Source: Pseudomonadota bacterium (GTDB lineage: Bacteria > Pseudomonadota > Gammaproteobacteria > Competibacterales > Competibacteraceae). Taken from it: a DNA stretch of 5,446 nucleotides. Positions 1 through 5,446 of the stretch are shown piece by piece (the stretch's first letter is position 1; every line of letters begins with the position of its first letter). The position numbers and the translations under genes are program-made. The notes beneath the pieces were generated by a model. The model had not been told where the DNA came from and made no database searches. It worked only from the letters and a program-made list of their open reading frames with translations. The DNA is taken from positions 1 through 5,446 of the forward strand of contig JAGTSD010000144.1 in NCBI GenBank assembly GCA_018262135.1, read 5' to 3'.

Positions 1-1090
1 GCTTGGCCAGGTGGCCAAACCGGGTCGGCGGCAGGGTGATCAACCGTTCCGGGGTGCGCCACACCAGCATCCCGCGATCCAGCATGTCCAGGATGCAGAT
101 CAACTCGGTCTTGAACGTCGCCGTCGGGGTTTTGCCGGCCAGCTCGGCCAGCAGGTTGGCGGCGGCGGCCTGCGCCTGCAAATCGGCCATGTGGGCCTGC
201 CTGGGCATCCAGTCCGGCCCCGGGAAACTGCCGGCATCGCCGGCGACATAGACCCGCTCCCAGCCGGGAACCCGGCACTGGGCGTCGGCCTGGATCATCC
301 CGCCGGGCGATTTCGGCAATTCCGTCTGTTCCAGCCAGGCGGGACCGGTCAGACCGGGCATGAACAGGATCAGGTCGGCGGCGAATTCCCCGCCTTCCGT
401 GACCACTTTGTCGGCCTCGAAGCGGACCATCTTGCGGCCGAGCCGGGTTTCGACGCCAAGTTCCCCCATCCGCTTGAGCAGCCTGGCGACCGCCGGCGGC
501 CCCATGCGCTGGCCCGGCTGTTCGGCGGGACTGAAGAACACCAGCTTGAAGCGGTCGCGGCGACCCTGCTGGCGCAACAGCGCGTCAATGCCAAACAGGA
601 ACTCGAACATCGGCCCGCCGCGTACCGCCGCTGGCTCATGGGGATTGCCGGCGAAACCGAAGGCGAGGATGCCACCGCTCAGGGCCTGCACCCGGTCGCG
701 GATCGCTTCCGCCACCTCGATGCTGGCGCAGGGAATCAGGGCGTGCTCGATGCCGGGCAGGCGTTTGATGAACCGTCCGCCGGCGGCGATGATCAGCCCG
801 TCGTTGTCCACCGGCCCGGCGTCGGTCAGCACTCGTCGGCCCCCCTCGGCCAGCCCGGTGACGCTGGCCTGATGGAAGCGAACGCCTTGCCGCAACAGGA
901 AGGCGCGCAGATCAATCCGCAAATCTCCGCCCTGCCGCAGGCCGCTGGGAATCCAGATCAGGCTCGGATAAAACAGGAATTCCGGGCGCGGGGCGATCAG
1001 GGTGATTTCGGTGGCCGGCGCCAGGGCACGGATGCGCTGGACAGCGGTCAGGGCGGCGAAACTGGCGCCGATCAGGGTGATACGATGCAT
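1..1090 (-). CDS. SQR-like FAD-dependent (NAD(P)/FAD) oxidoreductase, C-terminus cut by window edge
   Basis: The frame is open from ATG at 1090 to the window edge, giving 363 residues with no stop. The N-terminus (residues 3-34) is a beta-alpha-beta dinucleotide fold with a glycine motif altered to GASFAA at 8-13. The second FAD-binding motif is YVAGDAGSFPGPDW (281-294), followed by PRQAHMADLQAQAAAANL (296-313). This layout is typical of sulfide:quinone oxidoreductase (SQR) and flavocytochrome c sulfide dehydrogenase flavoproteins, which pass electrons from sulfide to FAD and then to quinone or cytochrome. Cysteines lie at 121, 272 and 332. Cys121 and Cys332 match cysteine positions I recall in SQRs. 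The segment AVRGGPMFEF (155-164) aligns with the usual cysteine-bearing CFGPAYEF-type segment but has Arg157 where the catalytic cysteine would be. Sulfide oxidation is therefore doubtful, and an NDH-2-like or other quinone reductase role is an alternative. The start follows a weak GAGAG ribosome site. Roughly 10-60 residues are probably missing. The family is confident; the substrate is not. Confidence 0.85.
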   Translation of the reverse strand, partial: MHRITLIGASFAALTAVQRIRALAPATEITLIAPRPEFLFYPSLIWIPSGLRQGGDLRIDLRAFLLRQGVRFHQASVTGLAEGGRRVLTDAGPVDNDGLIIAAGGRFIKRLPGIEHALIPCASIEVAEAIRDRVQALSGGILAFGFAGNPHEPAAVRGGPMFEFLFGIDALLRQQGRRDRFKLVFFSPAEQPGQRMGPPAVARLLKRMGELGVETRLGRKMVRFEADKVVTEGGEFAADLILFMPGLTGPAWLEQTELPKSPGGMIQADAQCRVPGWERVYVAGDAGSFPGPDWMPRQAHMADLQAQAAAANLLAELAGKTPTATFKTELICILDMLDRGMLVWRTPERLITLPPTRFGHLAK

Positions 1091-1118
1091 GGCGACTCTC
1101 AGGAGTGATGGAAGAATA

Positions 1119-1170
1119 CATCATTGTCCCATTCCGCGACCGCGCGCCCTATTGATGAATCGCAATGATG
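1119..1170. repeat. 8-bp inverted repeat in the divergent SQR-like/murI intergenic region
   Basis: CATCATTG at 1119-1126 is the exact reverse complement of CAATGATG at 1163-1170, with 36 bp between the arms. It lies between the two divergent starts, where an operator could sit. The arms are short and widely spaced, so chance is a real possibility. No regulator gene is visible in the window. Confidence 0.2.
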
Positions 1171-1188
1171 CCCTGTCTGGCTTACAAT
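1159..1188 (+). promoter_or_regulatory. candidate sigma70 promoter for murI
   Basis: TACAAT at 1183-1188 matches the -10 consensus at five of six bases. The best -35 at an 18-bp spacing is ATCGCA (1159-1164), which is weak at three of six. The nine bases GCTTACAAT (1180-1188) recur exactly at the -10 box of the candidate terC promoter (2464-2472), which supports it slightly. It would start a transcript near 1195, giving a leader of about 45 nt. Confidence 0.35.
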
Positions 1189-1239
1189 TTCCGGGCGCGG
1201 AGCGTGAACCGGTCGAGGACGGTGCGAGATCAATGACGG

Positions 1240-2043
1240 ATGGGTAATCACAACCAGCCAATCGGCGTGTTTGATTCGGGGGTGGGCGGGCTGTCGGTGT
1301 TCCGGCGGATCCGTGCCGATCTGCCCCATGAAACGCTGCTGTACGTAGCGGATTCGGGCCATGCGCCCTATGGCAACAAGCCGGCCGAGTTCGTCGCGCG
1401 GCGTGCGTTCGCCCTCACTGAATTCCTGCTGGATCAGGGCGCCAAGGCGGTGGTGGTGGCCTGCAACACTGCCACGGCGGCGGCCATCGCCCGGCTGCGG
1501 GCCCATTTCAGTATTCCGATTATCGGCATCGAACCGGCGCTCAAACCGGCCGTAGCCGAGACCCGCTCCGGGGTAGTCGGGATTCTGGCCACCAGCAACA
1601 CCGTGCGCAGCGACAAGTTTGCGCATCTGCTCGACCAGCACGGCCACCGGGCGCGGGTGATGGTGCAACCCTGCCCCGGCCTGGCGGATTGTGTCGATCA
1701 GGGAGAATTGAGCGGCCCCCATCCTCGCGCCCTGCTGGAGCGGTATTTGGAACCGCTGCTGGCCGCTGGGGTGGACACCCTGGTGTTGGGATGCACTCAC
1801 TACCCCTTCCTGACGCCGCTGATCCAGCGGCTGGCCGGACCGGAAGTGACCATTCTCGATCCCAGCCCGGCGGTAGCCCGGCAGTTGCGCCGCCGGCTGG
1901 AAACAGTGGAACTGCTGGCGGATGGCCACATGGCCGGCGGCGAGCGCTATTTCACCAGCGGCATCCCCGAACGAACCTCCCAACTCGTGAGCCGGCTGCT
2001 CGGCCATCCGGTCGTGGTCGAGGCGCTGCCGGGCCAGGCCTAA
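1240..2043 (+). CDS. murI: glutamate racemase
   Basis: This 267-residue protein is full length for the family. It interconverts L- and D-glutamate in the cytoplasm, without a cofactor, to supply D-glutamate for peptidoglycan. The N-terminal family signature IGVFDSGVGGLSV is at 8-20, with Asp12 and Ser13. The two catalytic cysteines are Cys75 in ACNTAT (74-79) and Cys185 in GCTHYP (184-189), with His187 beside the second. YVADSGHAPYG (35-45) is also characteristic. The start is well fixed because an in-frame TGA lies at 1234-1236, just upstream. The ribosome site is poor: only a GAG about 11 nt upstream. A five-codon frame, ATG at 1233 to TAA at 1247, overlaps the start in another frame. The gene is monocistronic, diverging from the flavoprotein gene and converging on the rhodanese gene, whose stop codon overlaps its own. 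Confidence 0.97.
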   Translation: MGNHNQPIGVFDSGVGGLSVFRRIRADLPHETLLYVADSGHAPYGNKPAEFVARRAFALTEFLLDQGAKAVVVACNTATAAAIARLRAHFSIPIIGIEPALKPAVAETRSGVVGILATSNTVRSDKFAHLLDQHGHRARVMVQPCPGLADCVDQGELSGPHPRALLERYLEPLLAAGVDTLVLGCTHYPFLTPLIQRLAGPEVTILDPSPAVARQLRRRLETVELLADGHMAGGERYFTSGIPERTSQLVSRLLGHPVVVEALPGQA

Positions 2044-2384
2044 TGAGTCTGGTAGCCACCACGCAGCATGTCGCCCAGGCTGCCCTTGTTTTCGATCTGG
2101 CGGTAGCCTATCTGGCGCAGCGCCTGTTCGGCGATGCCGGAACGGCGGCCGCTACGGCAATAGAGCACGATGCGGGCCTCACGGTCGGGAGCCACGGCAC
2201 TGATGCGGCTGGCAATCTCATCGTAGGGGATATTGATCGCGGTTCGCACGTGTTCCTGCTGATATTCATCCGGGGTGCGTACGTCAATGACCAGCGGCTG
2301 TCCCGGCGCCGGCGGATCGCCGTGATGGGCCAGCGCGGGAAGGGAAAACAACAGCGCCACGAGCAATCCGGTCCACTGCTTCAT
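2040..2384 (-). CDS. exported single-domain rhodanese (PspE-like sulfurtransferase)
   Basis: This 114-residue protein has an N-terminal signal peptide: Lys2, a hydrophobic run at about 6-17, and a likely signal peptidase I site after ALA at 19, so the mature form begins HHGDPP. One rhodanese domain follows, with IDVRTPDEY (33-41), EHVRTAINIP (44-53) and the active-site loop CRSGRRSG (76-83), where Cys76 would carry the persulfide. Rhodaneses move sulfane sulfur from donors such as thiosulfate to thiophilic acceptors. This one should act in the periplasm. The length and the QQEHV..AINIP segment resemble E. coli PspE (about 104 residues), but no other psp genes are present, so I give no symbol. 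A strong AGGAGT ribosome site (2393-2398) lies 8 nt before the ATG. The gene seems monocistronic. Its TAG stop overlaps the murI TAA, with no room for a separate terminator. Confidence 0.93.
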   Translation of the reverse strand: MKQWTGLLVALLFSLPALAHHGDPPAPGQPLVIDVRTPDEYQQEHVRTAINIPYDEIASRISAVAPDREARIVLYCRSGRRSGIAEQALRQIGYRQIENKGSLGDMLRGGYQTH

Positions 2385-2420
2385 GTCTGCATACTCCTGG
2401 TGAGTTGGAAGCTTTACTTA

Positions 2421-2449
2421 AATATAACGGCTTGATGCCGGCTTGGCAG
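2421..2449 (-). promoter_or_regulatory. candidate sigma70 promoter for the rhodanese gene
   Basis: Read on the minus strand, CTGCCA (2449-2444, four of six to TTGACA) and TATATT (2426-2421, five of six to TATAAT) are 17 bp apart. This places a transcript start near 2414 and a leader of about 30 nt that includes the strong ribosome site. The surrounding DNA is locally AT-rich in a GC-rich window. The -35 box overlaps that of the opposite promoter for the TerC gene. Confidence 0.5.
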
Positions 2450-2472
2450 TCTTTTTCATCTCTGCTTACAAT
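2443..2472 (+). promoter_or_regulatory. candidate sigma70 promoter for the TerC-CBS gene
   Basis: TTGGCA (2443-2448) and TACAAT (2467-2472) each match consensus at five of six bases and are 18 bp apart. The predicted start near 2479 leaves an unusually long leader of about 195 nt before the ATG at 2674. The -10 context GCTTACAAT is the same as at the murI candidate promoter. Confidence 0.55.
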
Positions 2473-2478
2473 GCAGGC

Positions 2479-2673
2479 TGTGTTCCACGAAGCCCAGCGC
2501 ACCATGTCCTCAGAACCCGAACCTCCTTCGTGTCGTCGCCGCGCGCCGCCACCCCTTTGTTCCTCTTTCCCGCCCCTCTTCCTCACCTGCCGGTCGGCAG
2601 CCAGCCCGGGAATTGCGGGTTCGGTTCCCGCTCCACGGGTTCGCGCCGCTGAACCGGAAGCCTGATCGCTGTC
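2479..2673 (+). promoter_or_regulatory. long 5' leader of the TerC-CBS gene: pyrimidine tract and hairpins
   Basis: No convincing protein gene lies in this stretch. It holds CACGAAG (2486-2492) pairing with CTTCGTG (2526-2532). A G-poor pyrimidine tract follows at 2549-2588, with 36 of 40 bases C or T. Two compact hairpins come next: CTGCC-GGTC-GGCAG (2587-2600) and GCGGG-TTCGGTT-CCCGC (2615-2631). GAACCCG (2513-2519) could pair with either of two copies of CGGGTTC (2616-2622, 2636-2642). CGGTTC (2622-2627) could pair with GAACCG (2651-2656), next to the only ribosome-site-like GGAAG (2656-2660). Mutually exclusive pairings are thus possible, but no known riboswitch class is recognised. A 53-codon frame (2504-2665) ending 8 nt before the TerC start is Pro/Arg/Ser-rich and lacks a ribosome site. 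Confidence 0.35.
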
Positions 2674-4254
2674 ATGGAATGGCTCGCTGATCCCACGGTC
2701 TGGCTCGGTTTGACGACTCTGGTGGTGCTGGAGATCGTCCTCGGCATTGATAATCTGATCTTCATCGCCATCCTCGCCGACAAGCTGCCGCCCGCCGAGC
2801 GCGACCGGGCGCGGGTAGTTGGCCTGGTTCTGGCGCTGATCATGCGCCTGGTGCTGCTGGCCAGCATCTCCTGGCTGGTGACTTTGACCGCGCCGCTGTT
2901 CGCCGTGTTCGACCGCGCCTTTTCCGGCCGCGATCTGATTCTGTTTGCCGGTGGCTTGTTCCTGCTGTTCAAGGGCACCATGGAACTGCACGAACGGCTG
3001 GAGGGGGGTGACGAGCATCAGGGCGGCTCGAAGCTGTATGCCGGGTTCTGGCTGGTGGTGGCGCAGATCGTGGTGCTGGACGCGGTGTTTTCCCTCGACG
3101 CGGTGATCACCGCTGTCGGCATGGTCGAGCATCTGGCGGTGATGATGGCGGCGGTCATCATCGCCATCGCGTTGATGATTCTCGCCAGCAAGCCGTTGAC
3201 CCGCTTCGTCAACGCTCACCGCACCGTGATCATCCTCTGCCTGGGCTTCCTGCTGATGATCGGCTTCAGTCTGGTGGCCGAGGGCCTGGGCTTCCCGATT
3301 CCCAAGGGCTATTTGTACGCCGCCATCGGCTTCTCTGTGCTGATCGAGGTATTCAACCAGTGGGCGCAGTTCAACCGGCGCCGCTTCCTGGCCGGCAAGC
3401 GCCCGCTGCGGGAACGCACTGCCGAGGCGGTATTGCGGCTGCTGGGCGGCCGTGCGGAATCAGACGAAATGGGCGAGGACGTGGCGGCGCTGGCCGGTGG
3501 GAACGGCAACGAGGCCTTCGTGTTTGAACCCACCGAGCGCGCCATGATCCGGAGCGTGCTGCATCTGGGCGAACGGCTCATTCCAGCGTTGATGACCCCG
3601 CGTCCCGACATCGTCTGGCTGGATTTGGAAGCGACCCCGGAAGAGGTGCGCGAAACCCTGCGGCAATACCCCTACGGCCGCTATCTGGTGTGCCGGGGCG
3701 ATCTCGATGAAATCGAGGGGGTGGTCGAAGGCCGGGCCTTGCTGGTTCAGGCGCTCGCCGGCGAACCGCTGGATTTGCGTGCGGCGCTGCGCGAGCCGCT
3801 GGTGGTCCACGAGGGCATGAACGCACTGCAAGTGCTGGAGCAGTTACGCCAGCATCCGATCCCGATGGCGGTAGTGATGGATGAATACGGGGGGGTGGAA
3901 GGGATCGTGACCGCCGCCGACATCCTGGCCTCCATCGCCGGCGAACTGGCCGATACCACCGATGCCGAAGCGCCCGAGGTGGTGCGCGAGAGCGAGGGCG
4001 TTTGGCTGCTGGACGGCAGCCTGCCGCTGGAAGAGGTGCGAGAGGCGCTGAGCTACGAGGAATTACCGCGGGGAGACGGCTATCACACCCTGGCCGGACT
4101 GGTGCTCAACCAGTTGGGGGAGATTCCCAGCGGCGGCGAACAGTTCGCGCTGGAAGGGTATCGGTTCGAAGTGGTGGGCATGGACGGGCACCGCATCGAG
4201 CAGGTTCGAGTCTCCCGGATCGCAAATGGCGAGGCCGCGCCGAGCGCGGCCTGA
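2674..4254 (+). CDS. TerC family membrane protein with CBS pair and CorC/HlyC domain (YoaE/YegH-like)
   Basis: This 526-residue inner-membrane protein is close in length to E. coli YoaE (about 518). Residues 1-230 form the TerC domain with about seven hydrophobic helices. Its signature acidic motifs are [11 protein letters not shown] (20-30, Asp26) and [17 protein letters not shown] (134-150, Asp136 and Asp142). After a basic linker (235-250), two CBS motifs lie at about 305-365 and 372-425, the second containing the conserved [18 protein letters not shown] (401-418). A CorC/HlyC transporter-associated domain occupies about 435-515. TerC proteins are linked to metal-ion handling, including manganese efflux and tellurite resistance. 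CBS pairs commonly sense adenine nucleotides and the CorC domain is shared with Mg/Co transport proteins, so a regulated metal-ion transporter is the best inference, with substrate unknown. [13 protein letters not shown] is the normal family N-terminus, which supports this start even though GGAAG lies 13 nt upstream. Confidence 0.93.
   Translation: MEWLADPTVWLGLTTLVVLEIVLGIDNLIFIAILADKLPPAERDRARVVGLVLALIMRLVLLASISWLVTLTAPLFAVFDRAFSGRDLILFAGGLFLLFKGTMELHERLEGGDEHQGGSKLYAGFWLVVAQIVVLDAVFSLDAVITAVGMVEHLAVMMAAVIIAIALMILASKPLTRFVNAHRTVIILCLGFLLMIGFSLVAEGLGFPIPKGYLYAAIGFSVLIEVFNQWAQFNRRRFLAGKRPLRERTAEAVLRLLGGRAESDEMGEDVAALAGGNGNEAFVFEPTERAMIRSVLHLGERLIPALMTPRPDIVWLDLEATPEEVRETLRQYPYGRYLVCRGDLDEIEGVVEGRALLVQALAGEPLDLRAALREPLVVHEGMNALQVLEQLRQHPIPMAVVMDEYGGVEGIVTAADILASIAGELADTTDAEAPEVVRESEGVWLLDGSLPLEEVREALSYEELPRGDGYHTLAGLVLNQLGEIPSGGEQFALEGYRFEVVGMDGHRIEQVRVSRIANGEAAPSAA
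4232..4252. terminator. perfect 9-bp GC hairpin at the 3' end of the TerC-CBS gene
   Basis: AGGCCGCGC (4232-4240) and GCGCGGCCT (4244-4252) form a perfect stem around a 3-nt CGA loop. It overlaps the last codons and the first base of the TGA stop, in the space between two converging genes 25 bp apart. It could end transcripts from either side. Neither side has a clear run of T (plus side GATTGCCTTG, minus side CGCCATTTGC), so it may instead protect the mRNA 3' end or pause polymerase. Confidence 0.5.
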
Positions 4255-4279
4255 TTGCCTTGCAACGGGCCACAATCCG

Positions 4280-5433
4280 TCAACGCAGCAGCGCCAGAAA
4301 CATTCCCGCCGCCACCGCCGAACCGATCACGCCGGCTACGTTGGGCCCCATGGCCGCCATCAGCGGATTGACCCGGCCCTCGGTGTGCTCGGAGACAAAC
4401 TTCTGCACCACCCGGGCGGACATCGGCACCGCCGACACCCCGGCCGCGCCGATGCAGGGGTTGATGCGCTTGCCCTCCGGCAGGAACAGGTTGATCAGCT
4501 TGGCGAACAGGATCCCGCCCGCCGTGCTGAAGGCGAACGCCACCGCCCCCAGCACCAGGATGAACAGGGTTTGCGGGCTCAGAAAGGTGTCGCCCTGCAT
4601 GGTCGCGCCGACCACCAGTCCCAGGAAAATGGTGACGATGTTGATCAGCGCGCCGCCGGCGGTTTTGCTCAGCCGGTCGGTGACCCCGGATTCCCGCAGC
4701 AGATTGCCGAACATCAACATGCCGACCAGCGGGGCGCAGGACGGAATGGCCAGCGCGGTCAGCATGGTGATGAACACCGGAAAGATGATGACCGCCGTCC
4801 GGACACCGGCCGGGCCTGCGGCATGTTGATGGCGCGCTCTTCGGCGGTGGTCAGCAGGCGCAGGATCGGCGGCTGGATCACCGGCACCAGGGCCATGTAG
4901 CTGTAGGCGGCGACCGCCACCGCGCCCAGCAGGTGCGGGGCCAGGATGGCGGTCAGGTAGATGCTGGTGGGTCCGTCCGCGCCGCCGATGATGCCGGTGG
5001 ACGCCGCCTCCTCGGCCTTGAAGCCGAACAGGTAGAAAGCGCCGAGCGCGGCGACGAAGATCCCCAACTGGGCCGCCGCGCCGAGCATCAGGGTGATGGG
5101 CCGGCTCAACAGTGGCCGAAAATCGGTCAATGCCCCGACCCCGAGGAAGATGACCGGCGGCAGCAACTGGGTCTTGATCCCCATGCTGTAGATGAATTGT
5201 ATCAGGGGGAGGGTTTCGCCAGGCTGCGCGTGATAGCCGCTCGAAGCGTCGAGCATGGCGGCGGGCAGGTTGGCCAGCATCGCGCCAAAGCCGATGGGGA
5301 TCAGCAACAACGGTTCGTAGTTCTTCTGGACCGCCAGGTAGATCAGCAGCCCGGCCACGAAGAACATGACCAAGTTGCGCCAGCCCAAGCCCAGAAAACC
5401 GCTTTGGGCGATCAATTCCAGCAAGGTATCCAT
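4280..5433 (-). pseudogene. oadB: Na+-translocating decarboxylase beta subunit (oxaloacetate decarboxylase type), frameshifted
   Basis: Two minus-strand frames, 5433 to about 4801 and about 4800 to 4280, together encode one beta subunit. This multi-helix inner-membrane protein couples decarboxylation of carboxybiotin to Na+ export in oxaloacetate, glutaconyl-CoA or methylmalonyl-CoA decarboxylases. The first frame reads correctly to RPVS (211) and then goes out of frame, stopping at 4759 after 224 codons. Adding one C in the TCC/GGA context at 4798-4803 restores [17 protein letters not shown] and a protein of 384 residues, within the family range. Residues known in the Klebsiella enzyme are all kept: Asp153 in GGADGPTSI (Klebsiella D203), and Asn325, Gly329, Ser334 and Arg341 in helix VIII (N373, G377, S382, R389). 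There is no other lesion, so this is either a very recent mutation or a sequencing error. Substrate is undecided among the oad, gcd and mmd types. Upstream DNA (5446-5434) fits a preceding gene ending TGA 1 nt before this ATG, as expected for an alpha-subunit gene in an operon. Confidence 0.85.
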
Positions 5434-5446
5434 GTCAGCCGCCGAT

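Noticed and set aside
11..1108. A 365-codon plus-strand open frame
   Set aside because: It is the antisense shadow of the SQR-like flavoprotein gene. The translation has no recognisable domain, while the minus strand has clear FAD-binding motifs.
1099..2007. A 302-codon minus-strand open frame opposite murI
   Set aside because: It is an antisense shadow caused by high GC. murI on the plus strand has both catalytic cysteines and the full family signature.
2611..2640. A tRNA T-arm-like hairpin (GCGGG-TTCGGTT-CCCGC followed by TCCACGG)
   Set aside because: No matching 5' acceptor strand, D-arm or anticodon arm lies at the right distance upstream, so it is not a tRNA or tmRNA gene or an evident remnant.
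2504..2665. A 53-codon leader ORF ending 8 nt before the TerC gene
   Set aside because: There is no ribosome site, and composition is dominated by Pro, Arg, Ser and Ala as expected from a C-rich tract. Translational coupling cannot be excluded, but nothing supports it.
2479..2673. A yybP-ykoY manganese riboswitch before the TerC-family gene
   Set aside because: The conserved GGGGAGUA loop is absent from this leader, so the known class cannot be called.
2284..3219. A 311-codon minus-strand open frame across the rhodanese start and the TerC domain
   Set aside because: It is low-complexity (His, Gln and Arg rich), matches no family, and covers a clear signal peptide and TerC helices in the proper frames.
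4759..4804. Programmed ribosomal frameshift in the decarboxylase beta subunit
   Set aside because: No slippery heptamer or downstream stimulatory structure was seen, and this family is not known to use recoding. Mutation or sequence error is simpler.
5434..5446. The 3' end of an oadA-like gene at the right edge
   Set aside because: ATC GGC GGC TGA on the minus strand fits a gene end 1 nt before the beta-subunit start, but three codons are too few to call a feature.

Overview
This is a GC-rich window of ordinary chromosomal housekeeping and membrane genes. Codon use and the close resemblance of several proteins to gammaproteobacterial families (MurI, a PspE-like rhodanese, a YoaE/YegH-like TerC-CBS protein and a Na+-pumping decarboxylase beta subunit) suggest a gammaproteobacterium. 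A more precise placement cannot be read from the sequence. No CRISPR array, insertion sequence, phage gene, tRNA or rRNA was found.

Layout, left to right. (1) Bases 1-1090, minus strand: an FAD-dependent oxidoreductase of the sulfide:quinone oxidoreductase / flavocytochrome c sulfide dehydrogenase superfamily, cut at its C-terminus by the window edge. It lacks one of the expected redox cysteines. (2) A 149-bp divergent intergenic region with a candidate murI promoter. (3) Bases 1240-2043, plus strand: murI, glutamate racemase. (4) Bases 2040-2384, minus strand: a small exported rhodanese that converges on murI, so that the two stop codons overlap. (5) A 289-bp AT-rich then pyrimidine-rich intergenic region. 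It carries two divergent sigma70-type promoters whose -35 boxes overlap, followed by a long leader for the next gene. (6) Bases 2674-4254, plus strand: a TerC membrane domain fused to paired CBS domains and a CorC/HlyC domain. It ends in a perfect 9-bp hairpin. (7) Bases 4280-5433, minus strand: the beta subunit of a Na+-translocating decarboxylase (OadB type), split by a one-base frameshift near 4798-4803.

The genes do not form one operon; transcription direction alternates. The SQR-like flavoprotein and the exported rhodanese could both touch sulfur chemistry, but murI lies between them and nothing ties them together. The decarboxylase beta subunit would normally work with alpha and gamma subunits, which probably lie just beyond the right edge. 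The last 13 bases fit the end of an upstream gene that stops 1 nt before the beta-subunit start.

I see no clearly new multi-gene system. The points most worth following up are the cysteine-poor SQR-like protein, the overlapping divergent promoters with a structured terC leader, and the frameshift in the decarboxylase subunit.
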